This document shows positions 19,920 through 27,625 of a DNA stretch of 64,000 bases, piece after piece. The translations under genes were made by a program, and so were the position numbers. The stretch is from Chlamydiales bacterium (GTDB lineage Bacteria; Chlamydiota; Chlamydiia; Chlamydiales; Simkaniaceae): assembly GCA_024233515.1 (NCBI GenBank), contig JACKPO010000003.1, positions 124,001 to 188,000 on the forward strand, written 5' to 3'. Positions within the stretch are counted from its first letter, which is position 1; each line of letters starts with the position of its first letter. Below the pieces are notes generated by a model. The model worked only from the letters and a program-made list of their open reading frames with translations. It had not been told where the DNA came from and did no database searches.

Positions 19920-20528
19920 AAAAAAGATAGGCGCTACCCATTTTTATTGTGAGCCAGTCTGTTAGCAATTTGCTGATAGTGCTGCATTTCATGCCTATTC
20001 CCACACCTCTCATGAACAAGGGAGAGCATGGAATATACCTAAAATGAATCAAAAGTTGGTTTTTGGCTACGTTGGCTCTGCAGCTTATTTCTTGCCTTCA
20101 CTCGCGCCTTGTGCTCGCACAATGGTCGCTCGCTCCAGACAAAAAATTTGCGCGAGCCGCCTTGCCAAATTCTCAACTTTTGAATCATATTAGGTATAGA
20201 CGTGGGGAAGATCTATCTCATAAAGAAACTTATCATTGTTATTAGAATGATTTGTATAAATATTCAGAAACTTTACAAAATGGTGGATCGCTCCAGAATT
20301 ATTTCGAATCTTCAATAGATAATACCCCATCTTTTGACACCCTTTTCCCTCAACACTTCCTTTAAAAGATTTTTGAGACTATCCACTAGTAGTTTGTTGA
20401 ATCTTAGGATGCTGCGGAGGAATAAAATTAAATTAATTTTTTATACTCCTTGCAATAAATAATGTTCTTTCCTATTATATTGGTTGAATGGGAATTCAAA
20501 ACGTAATTTAACAAAAAACTGGGTAATT
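19920..20528. other. Gene-free stretch around MITE 2
   Basis: About 600 bp between leuS and the next gene. Apart from the fold-back element at 20036-20196, I see no ORF with a ribosome-binding site and no RNA gene. 20200-20480 is A/T-rich and may hold the promoter of the downstream gene. Confidence 0.6.
20036..20196. mobile_element. MITE 2: 161-bp fold-back element with TA target duplication
   Basis: The ends TACCTAAAATGAATCAAAAG and the complementary right end match at about 20 of 22 bases. The inner arms also pair imperfectly. Flanking TA at 20034-20035 and 20197-20198 is the likely target duplication. Its length is the same as MITE 1 but the terminal sequence is different. Single copies of the same terminal sequence occur at 48940 and 62833. 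Confidence 0.75.
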
Positions 20529-21974
20529 ATGGTCGAGACAAACGTCTTCAGAAAAAACAAGATCAACCTCGAGGACTATGATTATCAACAGGATATTCAG
20601 AACCGAGTTCTTCTCTCACATTTTTCGACAGAAGATCTAGAGGTCTTGGAGGAAATCGTTTATGGCTCTCAAAAGATCCCGCTGAGCCGCCTCATTGACC
20701 AACTCGACAAGAATCTCGACCAACTCTCTCAGATTTTGGACAAACTATCTGCTACTCAACTCTTTAAGATAGAAGAGGATACGGTTGTTGTTGATAAGGA
20801 GATGCGGAAGTATTTTGAAACCCAAATTCAAAAGTTCGAAGAAGATTTCACTCCTGGGATGGAATTCCTTCAGGCCCTCCTGAAAAAGGTCCCGATTCAT
20901 GTCCTACCGAATTGGTACCCGATCCCAAGAACATCAAATAATATTTTTAATTCTCTGATTGAGAAGTATCTTCAAACTCCACAAACCTTCCAACGATATC
21001 TCCAAGAACTCAACTTGGGCGATCCGGTGCTGAATGGGATTGTGAGCGACCTTTTTGGGGCTCCAGAGCACAAGATGTACTCCGCAGAGATCCGCAAGAA
21101 GTATGCCCTTTCTGAAGAGGTGTTTGAAGAACACCTCCTCTACTTGGAGTTTAACCTCGTTTGCTGCCTTGTTTATGAGAAAAAAGAGGGCGAATGGGTC
21201 GAGGTTGTTACGCTCTTCAAAGAGTGGAAAGATTACCTGAATTTCTTAAAAGAGAGTCAACCGAAAGAAATTGCAAATCATGAGTCGGTCACAAGAACCC
21301 GCCCTCACGATTTCTCGTTTGCTGAGGATCTTTCAACCTTGCTTGCTTTTTCGATGACCAAGCCTCTCTTTGTCCGCTTGAATGAAGAAGAGAAGTGGGA
21401 GTTTGAGAAAGCTTCTGCGAATCAGGTGGCAAAGCAGTGCAAAGGATTCGATCTGAAAACCGAAGAGGGACAAGCCCACTTCAGTACCTATATGGAAAGA
21501 GCGATTGCAAAACTCCTTTTCCTGAGACTAGCAACGGTTGAAGGGAATCAACTTGTTCCTCTGGAAGAAGCCGAAGAGTGGCTCGCCCTCCCGATTGAGA
21601 AACGGGCTCTTAATACCTATAAGGTAACTCTGACCACTTATCCTTTCTCAGAATTTCCGAAGGAAATCTGCACAGAAAGAAATATCCATGAAATTGAAAA
21701 GAGTATCAGCCGAATTATTGGATGTGGCTGGGTTCTTTTCGATGACTTCCTAAAAGGGATTATCGCACCAATCAGTGAGAACAGTAAGATGTCCCTCACC
21801 AAACAAGGGCGATACTGGAAATACTCTCTCCCCGATTACTCGGAAGAGGAGCTTGCCCTAATCCGCCTGATTATCTTCAACTGGCTTTTTGAAGGGGGCA
21901 TCGTCGCCACCGGATCATACCAGGGGAAAGAGGCCATCCGGATCACTCCCCTAGGCCAATCAATGTTCGGTTGA
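20529..21974 (+). CDS. Conserved hypothetical protein, winged-helix-like
   Basis: 481 residues, soluble and acidic, starting MVETNVFRKNKINLEDYDYQ. The longer reading begins at TTG 20484 without a ribosome-binding site, so ATG 20529 is preferred. The N-terminal part (IPLSRLIDQLDKNLDQLSQILDKLSATQLFKIEEDTVVV) looks like a winged-helix unit, and the C-terminus ends EAIRITPLGQSMFG, a pattern seen in winged-helix "T-x-x-G" ends. I cannot name a family. It is separated from leuS by the MITE-containing spacer. Confidence 0.7.
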   Translation: MVETNVFRKNKINLEDYDYQQDIQNRVLLSHFSTEDLEVLEEIVYGSQKIPLSRLIDQLDKNLDQLSQILDKLSATQLFKIEEDTVVVDKEMRKYFETQIQKFEEDFTPGMEFLQALLKKVPIHVLPNWYPIPRTSNNIFNSLIEKYLQTPQTFQRYLQELNLGDPVLNGIVSDLFGAPEHKMYSAEIRKKYALSEEVFEEHLLYLEFNLVCCLVYEKKEGEWVEVVTLFKEWKDYLNFLKESQPKEIANHESVTRTRPHDFSFAEDLSTLLAFSMTKPLFVRLNEEEKWEFEKASANQVAKQCKGFDLKTEEGQAHFSTYMERAIAKLLFLRLATVEGNQLVPLEEAEEWLALPIEKRALNTYKVTLTTYPFSEFPKEICTERNIHEIEKSISRIIGCGWVLFDDFLKGIIAPISENSKMSLTKQGRYWKYSLPDYSEEELALIRLIIFNWLFEGGIVATGSYQGKEAIRITPLGQSMFG

Positions 21975-22033
21975 CATTTATTCTTTTTACGGACATAATC
22001 CTTCTCGGGTGAAATTTAAGCAAGGAAGGCACA

Positions 22034-22351
22034 ATGTCAACAATATCAGGTATTACTCCACTCAGCGCGATGCAATCGTTCAATCATTATGTAGGAACCG
22101 CAAGATCTTTTACTAAGTGGACTGCCGGAATATCCCTAGTTGCTTATCTTGTTATCGCGAGTATGCCTAGAGGTGTGGCGGGTCGTTTCACTGCTGAAGA
22201 TAAGACTAACCCTGCTTCAGAGAAAGCGGAATATCAAACGAACCTCCTTCGACTAACAAGTATAATTTCTGTGATTTCCTTCTTTATCTACTTAGTGACA
22301 ATTCCAACGCAGTGGGCCAGTCACCGGATCATCACCTATCTTGAAGGATAA
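22034..22351 (+). CDS. Small two-membrane-segment protein
   Basis: 105 residues with two hydrophobic stretches (FTKWTAGISLVAYLVIAS and LTSIISVISFFIYLVTIP) around a polar loop. Its N-terminus (MSTISGITPLSAMQ..FTKWTAGISLVAY) is related to the next gene (MSLISRITPAQTQ..ITKWIAPLSLLSF), so the two are paralogues. AAGGAAGG precedes the ATG. Function unknown; paired hydrophobic segments are also seen in chlamydial inclusion-membrane proteins, but that is speculation. Confidence 0.65.
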   Translation: MSTISGITPLSAMQSFNHYVGTARSFTKWTAGISLVAYLVIASMPRGVAGRFTAEDKTNPASEKAEYQTNLLRLTSIISVISFFIYLVTIPTQWASHRIITYLEG

Positions 22352-22455
22352 CCATTATCCCTGAAGGGTTTAAAAAGCGATTCGGACCGCTCGATTGATG
22401 TTAATCTGGTCTTTTTGTATCCTCTATCCGAGCTCATTAAAAAATGGAGGAAACA

Positions 22456-22818
22456 ATGAGTCTAATTTCAAGGATTACCCCTGCCCAGACGCAAAATATT
22501 CTTACTGGGGCAAACTTTTGCCATAGAGCCCTCGGCATTTCGCGGACTATTACCAAATGGATCGCTCCCCTATCCCTTCTCTCTTTTGGCTATCACGTTT
22601 ACCAATACAAGGCTCTGCATGATTCCCATACAAAGGAAAGGCATCGAAAAAGGATTGAGTACTGCACAGAATGCTCAGAGTCCCTGAATAGTCATGGCAA
22701 ACGGGCTGCAATATTTGTGGGCTGTTTTCTGTTCACCTCTTTTCTCTATCTCACATCAGTTGGAATGCAGTTTTTGAATGGAAAGCTCATTGAACACTTG
22801 GAGGCTAGAGGGCAATGA
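22456..22818 (+). CDS. Small two-membrane-segment protein, paralogue
   Basis: 120 residues. GGAGG five bases upstream fixes the start at 22456 rather than 22444. The segments ITKWIAPLSLLSFGYHVY and GKRAAIFVGCFLFTSFLYLTSVGM are hydrophobic; between them lies a charged loop with a CTEC motif. Paralogous to 22034-22351. It overlaps the next ATG by four bases (ATGA), so the two are translationally coupled. Confidence 0.65.
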   Translation: MSLISRITPAQTQNILTGANFCHRALGISRTITKWIAPLSLLSFGYHVYQYKALHDSHTKERHRKRIEYCTECSESLNSHGKRAAIFVGCFLFTSFLYLTSVGMQFLNGKLIEHLEARGQ

Positions 22819-23150
22819 CCGGAGTTAAACCAGCCCTCTATAGGTTCGCTTGGAACCCATCTCCTGAAACAGCTGCTTGTGCAAAAAAAGCGGTTCAAGT
22901 TCACATCGAGCTCTTAAAGGTGATGCAAGTCTATGCATCGGTCACTGCTGGCCTTAGCCTTGTGACGAGTTTTACGCTAATTTTTGTCGTCAATAAAGAA
23001 GAGGAAAAAGATAAAGGACTCACCTCTGTGATAGGGAGCATTGCTTTTATGGTTTTTACGTTCTCCTCTGTGCTTCTATTCTACGCGAGTTTCTCTCGTT
23101 TGGTCTATTGGGGTTGGATGAAAAAGTTGGAAACATTTGAAACTCATTAG
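22815..23150 (+). CDS. Small membrane protein, third of a cluster
   Basis: 111 residues with two hydrophobic segments (VYASVTAGLSLVTSFTLIFVV and VIGSIAFMVFTFSSVLLFYASF) separated by a short charged loop (NKEEEKDKG). This closer spacing is like the bilobed hydrophobic pattern of chlamydial Inc proteins, but without other evidence the role is unknown. Coupled to the upstream gene; terC follows 21 bp later. Confidence 0.65.
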   Translation: MTGVKPALYRFAWNPSPETAACAKKAVQVHIELLKVMQVYASVTAGLSLVTSFTLIFVVNKEEEKDKGLTSVIGSIAFMVFTFSSVLLFYASFSRLVYWGWMKKLETFETH

Positions 23151-23171
23151 GACTTCTGATAGAAGGAGGGG

Positions 23172-23852
23172 ATGCTTGAACAAACCTTTTCGCTTGTTGA
23201 TATCCCCCGCCTTCTGACCCTCATCTTTTTGGAAGGGGTCCTTTCTGTCGATAATGCTCTAGCGATTGCGCTGATTGTCCGGGGACTCCCTCAGGCTCTC
23301 CGGCAAAAGGCTCTCTTCATTGGTCTTGTTTCAGCCGTTGTCTTGCGCGCGCTGGGTGTTTTGAGCGCAGCCTATTTGATTCAGCTTTACTGGGTACAGA
23401 TTGTAGGGGGCGCCTATCTCCTCTACTTGTCCCTCACTCATTTGATTACAAGCCGGAGGGCCGAGGTAAAAACCCCTCGACGGCGGAGCTTTTGGGGAAC
23501 GGTCTTTCTTGTGGAGATGACCGACTTCATCTTTGCGATCGACTCGATTCTGGCAGGACTGGCCCTTGTCGGCGTTTCATTTGCTCATCACAGTTTTCCT
23601 CCTAAGATTTGGATCGTCTACGTGGGAGGACTGACGGGACTCGTGATGATGCGCTTTGCTGCAAAGCTTTTCACCGACGTCATGGAGCGGTTTCCCCGTT
23701 TAGAAACAGGGGCCCACCTGATTGTCGGTTGGATTGGACTCAAGCTACTCTTGGATGTTTCCCTCAAAGGGCTGCCGACATGGACTGAGCCCATTTTTTG
23801 GATGGGAATCGTTCTTTTCTTTGCGTATGGGTTTTTCAAACAGAAGCATTAG
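23172..23852 (+). CDS. TerC-family integral membrane protein
   Basis: 226 residues, about seven membrane segments. The acidic motifs EGVLSVDNALA and EMTDFIFAIDSILA, repeated in the two halves, are the hallmark of TerC/Alx proteins, which are linked to manganese export and metal or redox stress. Ribosome-binding site GGAGGGG. The 3' end overlaps the convergent lipoprotein gene by 17 bp. Confidence 0.88.
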   Translation: MLEQTFSLVDIPRLLTLIFLEGVLSVDNALAIALIVRGLPQALRQKALFIGLVSAVVLRALGVLSAAYLIQLYWVQIVGGAYLLYLSLTHLITSRRAEVKTPRRRSFWGTVFLVEMTDFIFAIDSILAGLALVGVSFAHHSFPPKIWIVYVGGLTGLVMMRFAAKLFTDVMERFPRLETGAHLIVGWIGLKLLLDVSLKGLPTWTEPIFWMGIVLFFAYGFFKQKH

Positions 23853-24315
23853 CGTTGTAAGCTAAGAATTGATAAGCGTCGATATGCCCCTCTTGCTTCG
23901 GCTGCTTGGTATAGCAACGGATGGTGAGCTCAATCGCGTAGTTTTTCTTCTCTGTCACTTTCTCAGTCACATTTTTCACCGGCTTTAAGGAATCGGTCCA
24001 AAAGTCATCGACAAGGGAGATCTCTTCATTCTTAGACTTCACGAGAGTGCTCTTGGTAAGATCTCTTTCAGTCTCTACTGTGAAGTAGCGGTAGCCATAG
24101 TTTGAGGTCACCTCTGCGGCTCTCTTGAGAGCATACTTCCGCACATCTTCAGGGTCGGTGTAGCGATCTCCACGGTAGGTCACCGCAAACATATCGGAAC
24201 TCGTCCGGTACTCAGAGTAACCATTCCCCTCGTAATCCTTTGCATGGTACTGGCTAAATGCGCACCCAGTCACCAAAGCTCCAAGAAGTGTAAAAAGTAA
24301 CAAATTTTTCTTCAT
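23836..24315 (-). CDS. Predicted lipoprotein
   Basis: 159 residues. The signal peptide MKKNLLLFTLLGALVTGC ends in a lipobox (LVTGC) with the Cys as lipidation site. The mature part has FAVTYRGDRYTDPEDVRKYALKRAAEVTSNYGYRYF, a pattern shared with a widespread proteobacterial lipoprotein domain (CC0125/CC1285 type) of unknown function. The start is the ATG at 24315; the longer reading begins with TTG. Confidence 0.75.
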   Translation of the reverse strand: MKKNLLLFTLLGALVTGCAFSQYHAKDYEGNGYSEYRTSSDMFAVTYRGDRYTDPEDVRKYALKRAAEVTSNYGYRYFTVETERDLTKSTLVKSKNEEISLVDDFWTDSLKPVKNVTEKVTEKKNYAIELTIRCYTKQPKQEGHIDAYQFLAYNANASV

Positions 24316-24407
24316 AACGGAGAAATTATACGATTTTCCCCCGCTCTTTGTCAAGACCGATAGAAAAACCTTGAAGGCAATCGTTTTAGGTGGGAGAATG
24401 GTCCATT

Positions 24408-24863
24408 ATGGCGAAGAAAAGTGAATCAGAGCTCGTCTCCAACCGGCGAGCCCGACATGACTACGAAATTCTTGAAACCTATGAGGCAGGAATCGCCCTC
24501 CAAGGAACCGAGATCAAGTCGCTCCGGAATCACGGAGGATCGCTCCAAGATGCCTTTGTTTTCATCACACGGGGCGAGGCCTGGCTTAAAAACTGCTCGA
24601 TTGCCCCCTACACGTTCGGAAATATCCATAATCATGAAGAGCGGCGGGACCGAAAACTCCTCCTCCATAAAAAAGAGATCGAAAAACTGAAGCGGTCTAC
24701 CGACCAAAAAGGGCTCACCATCGTTCCCCTAACGATGTACCTGAGCAAAGGTCGCGCCAAAGTGAAGATCGGCGTCGCCCGCGGAAAAAAACAACACGAC
24801 AAACGCTCTTCCATTAAGGAGCGGGAACAAAAGCGGGCAATCGATCGCGCTCTTAAAAGCTAG
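24408..24863 (+). CDS. smpB: SsrA (tmRNA)-binding protein
   Basis: 151 residues, the normal SmpB length. YEAGIALQGTEIKSLRNHGGSLQDAF is the family signature, followed by the beta-barrel core and a basic C-terminal tail (GKKQHDKRSSIKEREQKRAIDRALKS) that enters the ribosome A site. It acts with tmRNA to release stalled ribosomes. Linkage to dnaN and recF matches the order in Chlamydia, interrupted here by higA and a MITE. Confidence 0.95.
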   Translation: MAKKSESELVSNRRARHDYEILETYEAGIALQGTEIKSLRNHGGSLQDAFVFITRGEAWLKNCSIAPYTFGNIHNHEERRDRKLLLHKKEIEKLKRSTDQKGLTIVPLTMYLSKGRAKVKIGVARGKKQHDKRSSIKEREQKRAIDRALKS

Positions 24864-24937
24864 TGGAGACTCTGTTTCTGTTGGATTAAGGGTGAATGTT
24901 GAGATTGTAGACTACCATTAACTAAGAGAGGTAAACA

Positions 24938-25237
24938 ATGAGTAACAAAATGCGTCCCATTCATCCGGGAGAAATACTAGCGGATGAGCTTGAAGAACTA
25001 GAAATATCTGCTAACGCTCTTGCTAGATACCTTGCTGTACCACCAAATAGAGTCACATATATCCTTAATGGGAAAAGAGCCATTACTGCCGATACTGCGC
25101 TTAGACTTGCAAAATTCTTTGGCACAACTCCAGAGTTCTGGCTCAATCTTCAAGCGGACTATGATCTTAAAATTGCCATTAAGAAAAGTGGAAAAAAGAT
25201 CGAAAAAGAAGTCCTGACTTCCTCTGAAGCTGCGTAG
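24938..25237 (+). CDS. higA: HigA-type antitoxin (HTH, VapI-like), orphan
   Basis: 99 residues. MRPIHPGEILADELEELEIS is the standard HigA/VapI opening and ALARYLAVPPNRVTYILNGKRAITADTALRLAKFFGTTPEFWLNLQ is the XRE helix-turn-helix. The usual HigB toxin would lie just upstream, but only 74 bp separate it from smpB, so none is present. A short dyad GTAG-A-CTAC at 24907-24915 may be its operator. Its stop codon abuts a MITE. Confidence 0.85.
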   Translation: MSNKMRPIHPGEILADELEELEISANALARYLAVPPNRVTYILNGKRAITADTALRLAKFFGTTPEFWLNLQADYDLKIAIKKSGKKIEKEVLTSSEAA

Positions 25238-25410
25238 TACCCCGGTGTGCTACTTATTTCGCTGCAGAAGCAAATAGAATTGACGTAGATACAAGATGAG
25301 CGCCGAGCTAAGGTGGTTCACCGTGAGCGTTCGGGCGAAGCGATGTAGATGCGTTGATTCTAGAAGCTTTATGCAGCGCTAAAGAGAAAAATAGGTCGCA
25401 CTCCCGGGTA
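25238..25410. mobile_element. MITE 3: 173-bp fold-back element between higA and dnaN
   Basis: The ends TACCCCGGTGTGCTACTTAT and the right-end complement (TACCCGGGAGTGCGACCTAT) are imperfect inverted repeats. Inner arms sharing CGCTGCA, TAGAAT and CGGTG also pair. GTAG is present on both sides (25234-25237 and 25411-25414), a possible 4-bp target duplication that includes the higA stop codon. Confidence 0.7.
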
Positions 25411-25414
25411 GTAG

Positions 25415-25443
25415 TTGACACACTTTGGTTATTTCTCTATTCT
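25415..25443 (+). promoter_or_regulatory. dnaN promoter
   Basis: TTGACA (25415-25420) and TATTCT (25438-25443) with a 17-base spacer, 23 bases before the dnaN ATG. The -35 box starts five bases after MITE 3. Confidence 0.75.
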
Positions 25444-25466
25444 AAGGGGAAAATTTTAGAGGTGTT

Positions 25467-26567
25467 ATGAAGGCAATTTTATCTCGGCCAGACTTGGCAA
25501 ATGTCATCGGAAATATTCAGAGCGTTGTCTCGAGCAAGCCGGCGATCCCTATCCTTGCGAACGTATTGATTGAAGCGAAAGAGGGAATGGTGACGGTAAG
25601 CGCCACCGATTTAACGGTGAGCATGCGCGCACAAATGGAGGCCAACGTGGTCGAAGAAGGAGCGATTACCCTCCCGGCGCGGCGATTTTTTCAACTGATC
25701 CGCGAGTTAACAGTCCCTGAAATTGAGCTAAGAACAACAACGGATGAGATTGCCTATGTGCAGGCAGGAACGTCTGAGTTTCGCCTCAATGGCATTAATC
25801 GGGCTGAATTCCCTTCCCTCCCAGATTTAACGCAGGGCGAACATTTTGTCATGCGCGTCGACGCATTTAAAGAGATGCTCTCCAAGTCGGTCTTTGCTGC
25901 AGCTAAAGAAGATAGCCGCCACGTTCTCAATGGCGTCCTCATGCAAATCGAAAACAGCAATGCCACCTTCATCGGGACTGACGGGAAGCGCCTCGCAAAA
26001 GTTGACATGCCGATCGATGTCAATCCTGAGCATAAGCACCACTATCTCATTCCCCTCAAAGCAGTCGAAGAGATCATCAAATCACTCGATGGCGATGAAG
26101 CGGTGAAAGTAAGCCTCATGAACGATAAGATCGGAATTGAGTGTGGCTCGACAGTTTTAATTACAAAACTTCTTTCGGGAGATTATCCTGATGTTGAACG
26201 GGTGATTCCAAAGGATAGCACCTTTGATCTAACGCTCCATCGTGAAGAGCTGATGGCTCTCCTTAAGCAGGTAGCCCTCTTCACGACCGATAAGAGCCAC
26301 TCGGTTCACTTTACCCTTTCGAATGGAGAGCTCACCCTCACTGCAAACGCTAGTGAAATTGGCGATGGTAAAGTCTCGATGCCGGTTGACTATGCGGGCG
26401 AGCCATTTGAGATTGCCTTCAACCCTTTCTTCTTTCATGACATCCTCCGTCACTGCAAAGATGAAACGGTGAACTTCTCGATCACAACACCTCACAATCC
26501 GGGACTGATCACCGATTCGACAACAGCTCACTTTGTGATCATGCCCATGCGCCTCACAACGGTATGA
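25467..26567 (+). CDS. dnaN: DNA polymerase III beta subunit (sliding clamp)
   Basis: 366 residues with the three repeated clamp domains. Recognisable segments are NVIGNIQSVVSSKPAIPILANVLIEA, LPARRFFQLIRELT, DSRHVLNGVLMQIE, and the C-terminal HFVIMPMRL, which contributes to the hydrophobic partner-binding pocket. It encircles DNA and tethers the polymerase. It overlaps recF by four bases (ATGA). Confidence 0.96.
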   Translation: MKAILSRPDLANVIGNIQSVVSSKPAIPILANVLIEAKEGMVTVSATDLTVSMRAQMEANVVEEGAITLPARRFFQLIRELTVPEIELRTTTDEIAYVQAGTSEFRLNGINRAEFPSLPDLTQGEHFVMRVDAFKEMLSKSVFAAAKEDSRHVLNGVLMQIENSNATFIGTDGKRLAKVDMPIDVNPEHKHHYLIPLKAVEEIIKSLDGDEAVKVSLMNDKIGIECGSTVLITKLLSGDYPDVERVIPKDSTFDLTLHREELMALLKQVALFTTDKSHSVHFTLSNGELTLTANASEIGDGKVSMPVDYAGEPFEIAFNPFFFHDILRHCKDETVNFSITTPHNPGLITDSTTAHFVIMPMRLTTV

Positions 26568-27625
26568 TGCACGTTTCCCGCCTCGTTCTACGTTCTTTTC
26601 GATGTTACGATGAGGCGGAAGTCCCTTTTGAGACAGGAGTCAACCTCATCCACGGAAAGAATGGGGCGGGAAAAACCACCCTGTTAGAGGCGCTCACGCT
26701 CCTAACAACGGGGCGCTCATTTTTAACTCCCCATCTCACCGATTGCATCCAGAAGGACCGCTCCCACTTCTATATTGAGGCCCACTTCGTAAGAGATGGT
26801 GTCGAGCAGCTCCTCAGCATTGGGTTTGATGGGAAGCAAAAGCGGATCCATTATAACACCACGCAGTTTCAAAACTTCTCCCACGTCCTTGGGATTCTTC
26901 CCTCTGTTCTCTACTGTCCGAAGGATAGTAGTTTAATCATGGGAGCTCCTCAAGAGCGCCGCCGCTTCTTAAATATTCAACTCGCGCAAACCGATCCCCT
27001 CTATGTCCACCACCTGATGCGCTACCATAAAGCGATGAAACATCGAAATGCTCTTCTCAAAGTCAGATCGGAAAGCTCCATTGAAAGTTGGGAAAAAATG
27101 ATGGGAGAAAGTGCCCGCTACCTGATGGAAAAGCGTGCGACTCTGATCGAGGCGCTCCGCCCCAAGGTGCAAGCATTCGCCCATGAGCTCTCTTTTGGAG
27201 AAGACACCTTTGATCTCCGCTACGAACCCTCCATCTCCCTCAAAAAAAGTGATCAGATCGAAGAACTTCTCAAAAAACAACGTCCCAAAGAGCTCATCAT
27301 CGGGAGTACCCTCATCGGCCCTCACCGAGACGATCTCCATATCACCTATAAGGAAAGGGAAGCGAAAACTTTTGCAAGCGAAGGTCAAAAACGGACCTGC
27401 ATCGCCGCCCTTAAAATGGCCGAGTGGGAAAAATTGAAAGAGGAAACTGAAACCACTCCCCTCTTCGCCATCGACGACTTCGGCGTCCACCTCGATCCGA
27501 AACGGACCGAAGTCCTCCGCGAAAAACTCTCCTCCCTTGGTCAAGTTCTCCTGACTTCACCCACAGGTGAAGGAGGAATCGATATCTTACAGGTTCGAGA
27601 GCTGGTCGATGTAAACGGCCCCTAG
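26564..27625 (+). CDS. recF: DNA replication/repair ATPase RecF
   Basis: 353 residues. Starts VSRLVLRSFRCYDEAEVPFE; Walker A is NLIHGKNGAGKTTLLEALTLL. The signature region TFASEGQKRTCIAALKMAE and Walker B TPLFAIDDFGVHLDPKR are in place. RecF loads RecA at gaps. Translationally coupled to dnaN. The 3' end overlaps the convergent pgi gene by 39 bp. Confidence 0.94.
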   Translation: MMHVSRLVLRSFRCYDEAEVPFETGVNLIHGKNGAGKTTLLEALTLLTTGRSFLTPHLTDCIQKDRSHFYIEAHFVRDGVEQLLSIGFDGKQKRIHYNTTQFQNFSHVLGILPSVLYCPKDSSLIMGAPQERRRFLNIQLAQTDPLYVHHLMRYHKAMKHRNALLKVRSESSIESWEKMMGESARYLMEKRATLIEALRPKVQAFAHELSFGEDTFDLRYEPSISLKKSDQIEELLKKQRPKELIIGSTLIGPHRDDLHITYKEREAKTFASEGQKRTCIAALKMAEWEKLKEETETTPLFAIDDFGVHLDPKRTEVLREKLSSLGQVLLTSPTGEGGIDILQVRELVDVNGP

